A stretch of 64,000 nt of DNA, from positions 330,501 through 394,500 of the forward strand of contig JAOTOL010001468.1 in the NCBI GenBank assembly GCA_034440575.1. Reading direction: 5' to 3'. The position numbers and the translations under genes are program-made. The notes under the pieces were generated by a model. The model saw only the letters and a program-made list of their open reading frames with translations. It did no database searches and had not been told where the DNA came from. Origin of the DNA: Imbricaverruca yamaguchii. Its lineage: Eukaryota > Arthropoda > Thecostraca > Neoverrucidae. Shown in pieces: positions 23,576-36,489 of this stretch (the stretch's first letter is position 1; every line of letters starts with the position of its first letter).

Positions 23576-23734
23576 CTGGAACACTGGTGCCCAACGCCAC
23601 TATCGAGATGGCCGTCACCGAGTCGCGCAGCTGGATTGTGCAGCCGAAGTGGGACGCCACGTCACCTATGACGGCCGTCAGCAGCCCGATGCCCAGGATC
23701 GAGACAACGAAACACGGGTAGCCGTTGTACACGT
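23576..23734 (-). CDS. NCX: NCX alternative alpha-2 exon a
   Basis: This is the first of three homologous 159-nt exons, 53 codons and phase 1 at both ends. It encodes DVYNGYPCFVVSILGIG, then LLTAVIGDVASHFGC, TIQLRDSVTAISI and VALGTSVP. This is the alpha-2 repeat of the SLC8 family, which with alpha-1 forms the Na+/Ca2+ pathway inside the membrane. GTSVP is followed by Asp, made by the last G of the exon plus AC of the exon at 18171; this Thr/Ser/Asp group belongs to the ion site in the family. The acceptor is CCCAACAG, with a branch-point-like CCTAAC about 25 nt upstream. The donor is CCAG followed by GTACCC. It is distinguished from the other two copies by Gln at TIQL, where the others have Gly. 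Expression order relative to the other copies is unknown. Confidence 0.92.
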
Positions 23735-24854
23735 CTGTTGGGCAGGCGGTAAAAGTTAGGCGGCGGTCGGCGCTGCCACGAGCGAGCTCCGCTAGCGTCC
23801 GCACCCTGCCGACAGAAGGCGTCAGCGGGTGACATCAGAAGGCGACGTCAGCGGTCACACAAGTGCCACAGCTGAAAATAGCGCAGTAATGGAATGAAGT
23901 GACAGGCCGCAACGTACGTGGGCAAACATCAAAGCATGGGCATCGCCGGGCGGGGCTTCAACTGACACAGGAACAAGATCGATGCACGCCGGAAAAGATT
24001 AATGATGCGGCGATTACGAATAATTGCTGGCGGCTCGTATTAACATTGGCGATGGTCGGAGATACGAAAAAGAACACACAGTGATACAGTCTACTTATAA
24101 TACATGCACAAAGGACTGTAGTAAACACAATTTCTGGCGTAATTATAAATCGGAACGATCACCTCACATGCATGCATTACTCAGTCCAAAACGTGTTGAC
24201 GAGTTTTCGGCCCTGTGGATGACGGCAGGTACAACACCACGTTATGCCTCCCATGCACATATTCCACCCAGAATAAACAGGCAAAATAACGGTCTGTGCG
24301 TGTGTGTGTGACAGTGTTATAGTACTGCGATCACCCATACTGTTCCACTACCGTAAGGTAATGATACTTTAATGGAACAGCTATTCCCCAGCATTTATAG
24401 CATAACCGCCTAATTATCGAGTATCGGACAATGGAATAATTTCGTCAGTTTTACTGTCTGATGAGGGTAGTTGACACTCATCGGCATTTTCGCACTTAAA
24501 TGACATCGAACCTTGGAGTAAAGCCCGGCCCGTTTGGTACTACGAGACCAATTCTCAGTTTCTATCTCTAGCCAGTGGAGGGAGTAATGCAACTCCTCTC
24601 CCCCAAACATTTGTGTGGATAGCTTCCGATCCGTTCAACGGAACACAGTGCAATTTGCTATACCTCTGGGGTGTCTTTTTCGGAGCTATTGGTAAGTTTT
24701 ATTTTGTCATGTCAAATCACGGATCTATGACGTTATAAAGGTGAATATCTTCGACCATTTTCTACCTAAATCGACACATTCTGCATAGACTAGGCTAATA
24801 GTTGACTGAATTGCTAATTCGACCTTGTACTTGCATAATTTCAATGACACTCAA

Positions 24855-25150
24855 TGTTCTTTAGCCCGCGCCGTCATTCCGTCAGATCCTCACACCCCGT
24901 ATCGGGGGGAGGGGGGGAGGCAGTTAGTAACCCCCTCTAAAATACAAACTAAGCATCGCACGAAAACGAAAGAGGTGTCACCGGAAAGCGCTCGACGAGT
25001 AGGATCCGGGTCCGTCCCCAAAAATAATTTTCCCACAACAGTGACGTCACCAGGGGGCTATATTTTCACTTTTCACGACTTAAAATATGTTTTTGGCTCT
25101 GGGGAGTTCATTTTGGGGAAAATGAAACAAAATTATTTGGAATTATTATG
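24855..25150. repeat. Dispersed repeat family A, copy 2
   Basis: Second copy of the family at 1975-2260, with an extra stretch of about 35 bp after GCATCGCACG. It lies in the large NCX intron. Confidence 0.75.
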
Positions 25151-26639
25151 TACATTTGCACTTGCGTATATTGCTCATGCATACATCTACGTTTACGTGC
25201 ACTTGCGCTGTACATTTGTCATACCTACGCTTGCGCTTACGCACATTTTCCCTGCCGCACATCTACTGTACGTACATTTGCTTTCGTGCATTTGCTCATA
25301 TGTATCTGTCATACGTAGGTACATTTGTCCTTATGTTCATTTGTCATCAAACCGTGGGGTAACGTTGGTTCAACCACAGTTTTATGACAAAAGTCATACT
25401 ATCAACATTCTATCAAGTTTTCAAATGTGCGGTGAAACCTTGGCCTGATAAACCGGGTGCGATGAGCGTACTGCAATAAACGTGTCGCGAACACGCGTCG
25501 CGATAAACGTGTCGCGATAACTAATAACCCAACAAGGTTTTCGAAAATGTGAAATTCTAGGTAATTTATTCGCCCAAGTAGTATTTACGAAAGTAAAGGA
25601 TTCTGAAAATCCGTTTTCCAGCAGTCGCTGTGCCGTCGTCGGCTGCTTCTGAACTAATACCGGGTATGAGCCGTCCACAACTGGTGTCCGGCTTGGCCCA
25701 GCGCGGGCGGGGTGGCGCCGGCGGCGGCCAGGCTGGCTGCTCTGGAGGCGGCGGCAGTGAGGCGGAGACCGCGCTGCCGTGTGCCTGCTGTGGTTATCAC
25801 TTCGTTGTCTGTGTCCTCTTCAGGACCACTGCAGTCGTCGCCGCTTCGCTGTCTGTGTCCTCTTCAGGACCGTCGTGGTCGCCGTCTTCTTCGCTGGCTC
25901 GGTCTGGGTTTCTGAGCTCCTCGTCGGCCGAGTTCGTCGACTGAAGAAGACTCAGCGGCGTTCACCCGGAGGGAGGCGCCGGACGGCACGCTAAGCGCAA
26001 GGTCTTCCCTCGGTCCTCTTCGGGCGCCCGATCAGATCACGATGAGCACTTCGTCCTGATCACGTGACTCTCGCCACGTACGCACGGCGTAGAAAAATCC
26101 CGGAACGGCGGCCACTCAGCGGCACTGTTGACAAAAGTGCCAACAATACGAACTGTTCATCAATGTTTGGCCAGATATCGTGTGTCGCCGCTCGAAATAA
26201 CACTTGGCACAGTCAGCCGGATGAGCCCGACCCGAATCAGTGCGCAAATCTACGAGTTAGCGTCTCGGGATCTGGCAACCGGTCTTTTTCCGACAAGTCT
26301 ACGACGTTTACCACTACTAACAAATATGCTGCCACCAATTATCCGGGTATGTAGGGCAATGTAGTCCAGATATAAAACGCATACAAAGCTGAAAGAAAGA
26401 ATATTTCGTTCATGTGACACAAACATTTTGTTTTGTCAGTTTGTATTTTGATGACGTCATCAGGGTTAAAGAATGCAAGAATGGAGGAACCTGGTACAAA
26501 AGTGAATAGTGTGTAGACGGGCACTGAACGATGAACTGAATAATGCTGAGACTCGAGGATGCCTGGTGTCTATGAGATATTGATGTTATCTGGATTCAAT
26601 AATCAATGAATGTACGGCCTTCGTTCAAAACTGAAGGAT

Positions 26640-27890
26640 ATGAGGGTGAACCGATGAGGGGATGGCCTGGAGATGAACCGAGGAGTGGGGAAAAACTTAG
26701 GAGTCTGGGAAGGAAACGGGGAGTCTGAGGAAGAATGAACGAGTCTGGGAAGGAACAGATCAATCAAGGGATGAGTTGAAGTGTCAAAGGAAGGAACGAT
26801 GAGTGCGAGGAGCAGCAGGAAAGTTTGTGGGAATAGACAGAAGCTGAAGTGTCTGAGGAGGACCTGAATAGCATGGGAAATGAAGGTGTCTGGGAACGAT
26901 CAGAGATTCGCAGGTAGAACCCATGATCATGTGGTAGAACCAATAATTCTGGAAACGAATGGAGCATCTACAAACGAGGAGCCTGTGGACGAACAGAGGA
27001 TCCTGGGAGGAATGAAAAAATTTGAAGAGACCGGGGGCACCTGTAGAGGAACAACTGAATCTCAGCGGAAACCAGGGACTCTGGGAATGAACCAAGGAGT
27101 CTGTGGAGGAATGGAAGGGTGCGGGATTGGGTCTTCCATTCCTCCCCAGACTCCTTCGTTACTCCCCATATTTCTGTTCTTCCCGGGCTCCTCGACTCCT
27201 CCCAAAACCCTCCAGTCCTCCCTTGGTCCCCCAGCTACACCCTAGACTCTCCAGTGTATGCCCATGCTCCACCATTCTTCCGCTGACTCCGTGTCCTGCT
27301 CGGGTTATCCATCCCCCCAGACTTCAACGCTGCTCTCCAGATTCTTCCGCATCTCTCGGACTCGTCGGATTCTCTCTAGAGCCTTCCATCCCCCCCACAG
27401 TCCTCAATAGATACCTTAGTTCCTGTCCAACCCTCTCAGTTGTTTAATTGCTTTCCCATCCATCTCCAACCTCCTTCGATCATCCGAAGTGCCTCACCAG
27501 ACTCTCCTATTCCTTCCCAGACTCTTCTTTTCGTCTCCAGGCTTCCAGTCTCCCCATAGATCCCTATGTTTCTCTCCAGACTCATCAGGTTTTCTCGGTC
27601 TTCAGTTCGTCCCTGGAATCCTTCTTTACTCTCATACTCCTTCGACCATCCCTAGACTTCACCTTTCATCTCCATTCACCAGGTTCTCTTCATTCCATTT
27701 CAGCCTTCCCATGTCTTTCCCGGACTCTTTCGTTCTCATCCAGATTATCCAGTTCTGCTCGAGACTTCCGATCCCTCCCAGATACTTCCACTCCTCTCCA
27801 GACTTCCTTTTCTCTCCAGACTTCCGTTCCCCTCCGTCTTCCATTCCTCTCCAGATTTTCAAGGTCCTCACTCCATTTTCACACATTGCT
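26640..27890. repeat. Purine-rich block joined to its inverted, pyrimidine-rich counterpart
   Basis: From 26640 to 27117 the plus strand is strongly purine-rich with degenerate units around GAGTCTGGGAGGAA. From 27133 to 27890 it is pyrimidine-rich with units around TTCCTCCCAGACTC. The switch point is a 24-bp hairpin (27094-27117 with 27133-27156, one mismatch, 15-nt loop). Open frames read through it are composition artefacts. Confidence 0.8.
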
Positions 27891-29639
27891 GCTTTTCACA
27901 CCGCAACCATACGCCATCTCATCGTTAAGAGATAATCCGCAAGCCTGGAAGTTGTATCCGGCCAATCTGACTGGGGGTGATAAGGCATCCGAGACCTTAT
28001 ACACCGGTCCGCACTCAGTCGGTTACGCACTAATCGTCATGCCTCTAGTTGTTCGCGAACAAAATCACCATACGTGTGCCCGTATTTTGAATGCAAACTT
28101 GATCATGTGCCGTGCATCATGTATCATGTTCGACAGCATCGTGAACTTGATATGCTGTTCATCACACGGCAGAACTAAAATGACGCTGACAGATTTGGAG
28201 ATTGATTATACAGTTATATTCGCAACATAATTATTTTTTCCATATTGGCTTTCACACATTTGAGTTTCAATTCCTCGGCGACATGGCATGACTTTAACGT
28301 CGACTATCCTACGTGACCTTGCATGGCCCTGAAACATGTATGTCATTGCATGAAAGTGCATATGTATGCTTGATACAGCTTGAAAAGGAGCTTTACATGC
28401 TTCACAGTCGTGATTGTCATGCACTCGTCCAGTACGTTTGACATTGTGCTTTCAAAATGTTCTATCCATTTTATTAGTAATTCGTCTTATGCGACTCGCG
28501 AGGCTCCTGCTTAAAGGTAGGTTTAAGGTTTAAGGTTTTACCAGGTTTAAGGTTTTCCTGCATTCAGCAAAAAAATCGGAGGGGACGTGGGATATATTTA
28601 TCTTTCCCGTACCGAGCGCACGGCAAAATGGCTATTGATCATTTAGGTTATCATTTTACAAGCCAAATAGCCTGTGGCATGAGTTGAGAAACCTTAGAAT
28701 ATGACTCTGAGCTAAAATGTTTGCTTGCTGTCAGTGTTCTGCTTGCACATTCGTGGACGTTGAGTGTCCTGCTTTCTTGTGGTATATTGATGCTATTTTC
28801 TTCCAAACAAGTTCCTAAATACTGTTCCAGGAATGTGAGGCATCTGAGAGTGCCATCGGGCGCTTTAATGAATAACTAGTTTGTGTTTACGTCAGCGAGT
28901 TTTGCATAGTATTACCATAAAGATCTGCATCGCTAGAAGTTGCTCCCGGGGAGCACTTAATATATTACAAAAATGGCAACACCGCGTTCAGGACAAACTT
29001 CCCAAAAAGTACAGTGCATTCAAGTCATTCTTGAAAATATCTCCGTTGTTTACATTCTCTCATAAGCGTCACAAGTCATTTTACATGTCGCTTCCAGCTT
29101 CCACAAGTGAAATATGTCTCAATTCACTTTCCTCATGGTCACATACCATTATAGAAAGGTGGAGTCATAGCCATAGCCATAGCCATGGCCCCATAACTTT
29201 GAGTGCTTTGCCATCATTTTTTTCGGTCTTAATCACGTCCGCAAACCCCCTGTGACATCCAAAGTCCCCGGGTAGAAACCACTCCTTTATTAATGGACAT
29301 GCTATAAGGCCAAATTCGCTCACTCAGTTTCGGCGTAAGCCGGCTGCCGAGCTTTGTTAGCGTTCTGAGCGGCTCATCGCCCCTGAGGCAGTCAGCCAAT
29401 GTCGCGGTCATCATTCACAGTCTGAACGCAGCACAATGACACGCCGACAAAGGGACCACTGTTTGGGGCTGCTCGCCATCGGACAGACGCACGCCCGGTG
29501 GGCAGATAGATGGCGCTGCCGGCGGCCGGCGCCGCCAGACAGCCGCTCAGGGCCTCGGGCGATGTGCCGACGCCGACTCCGGGACGGAGCGACTCGACGT
29601 CGTACGACGGCCACCGGACGTGGGCTCCTGTTACATCAC

Positions 29640-30180
29640 GGACAGGACGTAACGGACAGGACGTCAAGGATAGGACGTCACGGACAGGACGTAATGGACA
29701 GGACGTCAAGGATAGGACGTCACGGATAGGACGTGAGCTCACAGACCGGACGTCACGAACCGGATGTCACGGACAGGACGTAACGGACCGGACGTTACGG
29801 ACCGGACGTCAGGGATAGGACGTCACGGATAGGACGTCACGGATAGGACGTCACGGATAGGACGTGAGCTCACAGACCGGACGTCACGGACCGGATGTCA
29901 CGGACAGGACGTAACGGACCGGACGTCAAAGATAGGACGTCACGGATAGGACGTCACGGATAGGACGTGAGCTCCTGTGACGTCACGGACCGGACGTTAC
30001 AGGAGTGAGCTCCTGTGTCACGTCCGGTCTACAGGAGTCACGGACCGGACGAACCGGACGGACGTCAAGGATAGGACGTCACGGATAGGACGTCACGGAT
30101 AGGACGTGAGCTCCTGTGACGCCACGGACCGGACGTTACGGACAGGATGTCACGGACAGGACGTGCACCAAAGTCCGACA
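29640..30180. repeat. 14-bp minisatellite with higher-order structure
   Basis: The units are variants of CACGGATAGGACGT and GGACAGGACGTAA. Longer blocks bounded by GTGAGCTC recur near 29728, 29867, 29966 and 30106. Confidence 0.85.
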
Positions 30181-30239
30181 GTTCAGCTGCTGACGAGCGG
30201 ACTTTTACAGGTGTGGTGCTGATCGGACGTCTGAGCTGC

Positions 30240-30500
30240 CAAATGAAACGCTCGGACTGTCACAGATCGGACGTCAGGACTGCCACAGATCGGACGTCGG
30301 GACTGCCACAGATCGGACGTCAGGACTGCCACAGATCGGACGTTCTGATTGTTACGTATCGGATATCTGGACTGCCACAGATGTCACAAGCGTCACGGAC
30401 GTCCGAACTGTCACAGATCGAACGTCCGGACTGCCACATATTTGACGTTTTGATTATCACAGATTGAACGCCGGGACTGTCACAGATTTGGCGTTCGGTT
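30240..30500. repeat. 23-bp minisatellite
   Basis: Degenerating units carry CACAGATCGGACGTC and GGACTGC. It continues the preceding array and shares the GGACGT core. Confidence 0.8.
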
Positions 30501-31149
30501 CCATTAGGACGGACATCTGTTCTTCCTACAAACTGGACGCTCCTTGTGAAATGTGTTTTGATGTCACGAAGTGGAATGTCTATGGAATTTGATATAAGGA
30601 AAACTTGATATGAGGCGACAACCGAGACCGCCTTAGGATGCCATTTTTGGTGTTGTGGCTGGGAAGATGGTCGTACATGGCATACTGCTGAAGACAAAAC
30701 AAAACAAAAAATCATGGTAACTTTCAGATACAAAATTGTATGGTAGGATGAAATATTGTAAAACTTCGCACACCTACTTAGAATTTATGTCATGTTATAG
30801 TATGCATCATCAGTACGCACTTGGTATGCAGGCAATGCACATTTATGTAAATTATGTAAGGTATACTGAATTTGAAATGTCCTGCCGAAAAAGGATGATA
30901 ACTTGAAGAATTTAAAAACGAACGGAAAGTTGATGAACGGGGCTAGGCGAATTGAACCGTCTGAGGCTTGCACGGATACTGCGCCGATGCTGTGATTGTG
31001 CAGCGACGTTTGACGGCACGCTGTTGTTGACATCGAATGCGGAGACGGAGAAGAAACCGGGTCAGTATGGGCTGCTGTGGCTGGGTTGGTTCCAGTCGCG
31101 GACGCGTTTATCTGGCGAATGTGGTGTGACTTCTGCATCATATGTGGGG

Positions 31150-31690
31150 ATCTTGGGGCTGCGGGTGAGAGAGGGAAGGAGTAGGTCGAGTGGTGAGGAG
31201 CGAACCGAGTGGATCGGGTGGTGAGGAGTGGATCGAATGGATCGGACAGAAGGGAGAGGAGGTGGATCGAGTGGTAATGAGAGGGAGGGGCCTGAGTGAT
31301 GAGGAGTGGGGAGGAAGTGGATCGGTGGTCTGGAGAGGGAGGGATTTCATGTGGTAGGGTGTTGTGTTGTGATTATGTGATTATCTTACCCTACCCCATT
31401 ATGACGAGGTAGGGTAAGATGAAGAGAGGGGAGGAGGTGGATCGGATCGTAAGGAGAGGGTGAGAACTGAGTGATGAAGGGAGGGAGGAAGATGTTGGCT
31501 GGTGGAGGTGGATCAAGTGGCAAGGAGAGGAAGGGAATTGAGTGATAAGAAGGGCGTGAAGATAAGGAGTGCGGAGGTGGTGAATCGGGTGGTGATGAGA
31601 GGGAGTGAACTAAGTGATGAGGGGATGGAGGAGGATGAGGAGTGGGGAGGCAGTCGAGTGGAGACCAAAGGAGAGTTCAGTGGTGATGCA
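31150..31690. repeat. Purine-rich degenerate repeat
   Basis: Recurring GTGGATCGA.TGG and GAGTGATGAGGAGTGG. Strong strand asymmetry, with the pyrimidine strand being the NCX sense strand. Confidence 0.7.
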
Positions 31691-33629
31691 GCGGGGTGTG
31701 TGCTACCGCTTTTTAGCTTGTGTAATCGTAACTGAATTTAAAAAGAAAGGAGACTTGACGCTTCGTCCAGCACGCACGTGTATGACACGATATATTCTGG
31801 ACAGAACGGTCTGACGCTCAGCCAGCGCACACAGAGCGATGGCCAGAGCAGCCCGACGCTTGGCCAGCGTGCACAGAGCGATGTCTGATTCGCTTGGCTG
31901 CGGCCACCAGAACGGATAGCCTCTATCCATCTGTCAGTTGGGTAGTTGGTACGCCACCGTCTGAAGCACGTCACCTATCTTACCAGGCCGGCCGGCGGCA
32001 CCACGATGGCGAGGAGAAAGGCAAATGCCCACCATTTGTGCCGGAGCGAGAGCACTTTGTCGTTGGGGATGAGACCACAGGCCGTGGGCAAAGCAGCCTT
32101 CGAGACGGAGAATAGACCTTGTGTATCCGCTGCTACGCACAGGCTCCCAAGAACTCGTGCAAGCATGAAATTGGGAATCTTAATGAAAATGGAATTGGGC
32201 TGACGTTGCGTTGTGCTTTCGCTCTGTTTCTAACAAACACGTGCACATAATGAGAAAGTAGGTACTAGTCGTGAGTTGTGCAAAAGAGCTTCTAGATTTG
32301 CCACGGTGAGAACTGCGACCGTCGGAGATCAGGTTGGGGACGACTTGCTGCCTTCCAGTGATTATGCTCTGAACAATGGTTGCTGAGGTTTCAAAGTGGA
32401 AGACGAAGAGGATGCAATCTTGGCGATGGGTTTTTTGTATGCCACCGTCGAAAGGATGTTGTTTGCGCTTGGTCATGTCCGCGAATTGTCAGATATCTTC
32501 CCGTGCTGTTGATGCTTGTCTGAAGGAATGCATAATGTCTACTCCGGTTGTTGGTGTAGTGAGCACGCCTTTCGGTAAAATTTTCAGCAAGTAAAATGTT
32601 CGTCTATTCATCCTCAACTCATGCTTCAGCATGTCTCCGTTAGCACACCATCATCGCTTGTCAGTATAAAACGCAGAGGGACTGGTCATCTGAGAGGATT
32701 CAGTTTCCGCTGTCTTGTTTTGATAGCATTCCAAAGCTATGCGTTTACTGGCTATAAGTCCATAAAAACCGTAACGAAAAGCAAATATGCTTATCGTGTG
32801 ATAGAGTTGTTTTACTAACCGAGTGAGGACTGAATTTTCGCGTGATTCAGTGATGCATGCATATTACTGTTTATGACAGGACTGAAACCGAAGTCACTTG
32901 AATACGCAAGCAGAAATAGGAATGAAACAGTTCTGCCATGCGCCTTTTGCCAGGGCACACGTGTTCAGTTCAATACAGCTCAGTGTAGTGCAGCGTTGGC
33001 TAACCGTGATATATTCCAACAGTGGAACAGTGCATCAGTACAGGATGAATGCGTTAGACCCACTCGCCACTCGACCCACGTGACCTGATGTGGTGCCACT
33101 CCGACAGCACGCACTGCGGCCCAGACGCCCCACTGTTTACGCGGCGGCGACGTGCCTCGGCTCTTAACTGCCCTGCCCCGTTGGGGAGGCGGCGAGCTTA
33201 ACGCTGTTCGCCAGAATTGTTCCGCCGCAATGCCTTTCCAACATTAAGAAGAAACCGCGACGCACGGTGGCCCCGGAATCGCCCTGACTGCGCACAATTG
33301 AACGGCGGATCTTCCGGTAGTAGATTTGTCTCGATGAAGCTGACGGTCACCCGGCGGGGTTTGAAAGTCATGTCATCGGTTCCAAAAAGTGTTGGCTTTA
33401 GAACAAGGAAATAAATACAATGTTCACATGTGGCTGTATTTATAATTCACAAGAATGAGAACACAATTTCGAGCTTGGTAGTAAGGTGAGGCCAATCTCA
33501 ACACTCCACATTTATGCTGTTGTTAAAAATTTCCACCCAGCTATTTCTCCCCATCTCTAAAAAATAATGGATGCTAATTGAAAAAGTTTACAATGTTTAA
33601 TTAAATGCCACATGAAGTAAAATGATTAT

Positions 33630-34345
33630 GCTCGAATGAAAAATACGGTGCGAACTTTTCTGGCTTGTTCGACAATGACAATGACTGAACTCGGCAACCT
33701 CAATCAAGCAGAATATTTGCGAACTGACGCCGAATCAGTGCACCCGTCCAAAATGAGCATCTATCCCATGATACCTGAAAGCAATGGACGTGCTTCGCTC
33801 AACAACTCACATCGCTTTACTAGTTTGTGGTTGAGGAACACAAAAAGCTTGACTGAAAAGAAAGCAGCCGCTAAAAGTGACGGCGGGAAGTGGAAGAACC
33901 TGGTCCGCGGGCAGCGGTGCATAAAGATTGCGTCCCTCGGCGCTTGCTTTCGCAAAAGCTCGCGATTTCTCAGTCACAAGTGAAGAAAGTTCTCAGACAA
34001 CACCGTATCAATCATAGAAAGCGACAAAAAGCAGCGCACACATCAGAAAAGCAACAGCAGGCTCAGAAGGAGCGGCTTGGCTATCTGTCACATGGTGTGG
34101 TGAGTGCTGGTCGTTCTCCCACAATTCTTATGAACGATGATCATATTTTACGTCGTCCGGAAGCGAAATGCCGACCAACAATGGCTACTAGGGAGGCGCA
34201 GGAGCTTGCATACCTAACCACACACACACTTCGGTTGATGGAAGAACGTCTCCACAAAGTGCAGGTTTGGGTGGCCATCTAAAAAACGGTGTAACCAGGG
34301 TGGATTTATGCTTAGAAATCTTGGATTTAGAGATAATACTTTGGG
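33630..34345 (+). pseudogene. Decayed Tc1/mariner-like transposase
   Basis: Two overlapping frames read as one degraded transposase. One frame gives an N-terminal part with SDGGKWKNLVRG. After a frame change there is LAISQSQVKKVLRQHRI (helix-turn-helix-like), NHRKRQKAAHTSEKQQQAQK, and finally KVQVWVAI followed by a stop and NGVTR. The order (HTH, KRQKAP.YTEKQ-like stretch, then VLVW.AIS..G) is that of one group of Tc1/mariner-like transposases. The DD-containing centre is scrambled (LMNDDHILRR), and frameshifts and a stop are present, so it is not active. No terminal inverted repeats were found. Confidence 0.5.
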
Positions 34346-35923
34346 GTTTACTGGTCCCGAGAGAATAGTATTTTTATGTTTCTGACATCGAAAACAACAT
34401 TTCCAGTCACATTCAGTCCAGTTCCTGAAACAGCGATGAGCTTGCAGTCATATTTAAGCAAGCACTCATCATTTGCAAAAAGTGTGGTTAACTCTTGCCG
34501 GGTTGACCGGCAAATCCGCGTTCGCCGGGTCGGGGGGGGCGTGGGTGTCTTTAAAGCTGCATCTACTTTCCGATTTACGAACGGTAGGATACAGTGCAGA
34601 GCACATTTTGTAAGCCTTGGTCATGGAGAGCTCGACGCATACGATAAATTAGCATTTTGGCTGAATATGAGGTCGCCAGGGGTCGCATTAGATAATGAAT
34701 GTAAACGGCATATAGGCAATATCGGTATATTCAAATGGTAGTTCGGTCAATATTCGGACTCCGACTTAAGTCGTTGAAAATTATTTAAAGAAGACGGAGC
34801 TTGTGCTTTTCGCTTTTTTCAAGACTAAAAGATAGATGAAGGCTTTTATGTTGATTAGAGTGAAAAAGGCAAAGACAGGGTAGATCAGGTGACGTCAGGA
34901 TAAGCGTTCAAAACCAGCATCTAAAATGTGTATCTTAGAGACAGAAGGGAAATGTCATTAGCAAGCTAATATAGCCGAAACCTTATATCATGTCTTATTT
35001 CGGACATGTGGAGGTCGCAAATGGTCAAAATAAGCCCAAACCAGTGACATGACCTTCATCTTGGGAAATGACCTGGAAAATGTGAATACATATGTCTCGG
35101 GTGCTTCCAACAGAACCATTCAAGCAAAACGTATGTATCTGGATGACATCCGAAACTTCTAATCTTAGGTTAGGTAGCGTCACATGGTCCGGCTAAGTAA
35201 GTTTAAGTTTGAATACTTCCGAACATAAATTTTGAAGCACAACATTGTGTTACAAGAAGAACTGTTATGACATTGGATATCTGTGTGCAACCGTCCAGAA
35301 TCTGACCTGATGGTTTGACCTCAGGTGACGGCAGGACAATGCACACATTAGTAAATCAATCTCTTCAGCCTTCGCTTAAGTGTGCACTGTTGAGAAGTAA
35401 TTACAAGGGTCAAATCACGTCAAATCAGGTCAGCTTGCACGAGGTCAGGCTACCTCAGGTCATTCGTCTGTCAACCAATGTCATTTCGCACGACTTAGGG
35501 GCCGTTCAAACTGAATTCACATATCATTTTGTGAAGAATAGCAACATCCTGTATACGATGGTACTGTGTAGAACAGAATATGAATGAAAAGTGACCTGAC
35601 ATGCCATTGATCTTATTCCAGTAAATTAACTTGCAATGTATATTTCATGCTGTTTATAATTGTCCTCGTCATAAATTCCCCCATCCCAACTGCATTGCTG
35701 AATACGGTAAAAAGACGCGAAAATTGACATAATGACAGGTTAGAAACCTTAACCTTAATAATCATTTCCAGTTAAATGTTTGTTCGATGTGACGAAAAGA
35801 TAGCATGCTCTGAATTCGGTTCTTACATGTTGCAACTACTTTGATTGGCAGCACTTCTAACATTTCGGATCATCGCTCTATTTCGAACTTAGCCATATTC
35901 AATTTATTGATGCATACACATAT

Positions 35924-35927
<4 letters not shown>

Positions 35928-36006
<79 letters not shown>

Positions 36007-36022
36007 CATGTATATATATATT
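35928..36022. repeat. (AT)n microsatellite
   Basis: CA-rich start (35918-35936), then AT dinucleotides with rare interruptions. Confidence 0.95.
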
Positions 36023-36489
36023 GATATCGACATAGATGATATTGATCTTTCCCTACCTGGACATAACATTGAAGAAAATTATGCAGCACAGAAGAATAAA
36101 AAGCTGCTGAAAACTTGGTGCTCTGCGTCTACTCATTCGGTTTCTATTGTGGAAAAACCTGAGGCGGGAGGCTCTCTAGAGCTCACGGCCCGGCGAGGGT
36201 TAAATTCTTGGAGAGGATAAAGTTCTGGATGAAAACCAGCCAGACTGTCTTTCTGGCCCAGGGCGTGCCTCGGTCGGTCCTGTCCCAGAGTGCTGTCAAC
36301 ATTCATCGAAATTCCTACTGATATATGCGCTCCAATGATATCTTGCTGCAGCTCCTCACAGATAACTATCTCACAGGTCTTCTGGAGTCCTCAGGCGCCA
36401 TGACTTGTAAACATGACACGCCTTCTGGCGGGTCCTCGCGGCACCTTTGAAGGATGGTGGTTTTCACCAAGGATAATTATATTACAGTT

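Noticed and set aside
25790..25900. Duplicated plus-strand acceptor (CTGTGTCCTCTTCAG followed by GACC)
   Set aside because: A short tandem duplication of about 50 bp in a GC-rich stretch, with no coding sequence I recognise after it and on the strand opposite to NCX.
31975..32166. Possible minus-strand exon with a hydrophobic end and GTAAGA donor
   Set aside because: It reads KWWAFAFLLAIVVPPAGLV before a donor-like site, but there is no fitting place for it in NCX, no good acceptor, and no family I recognise.
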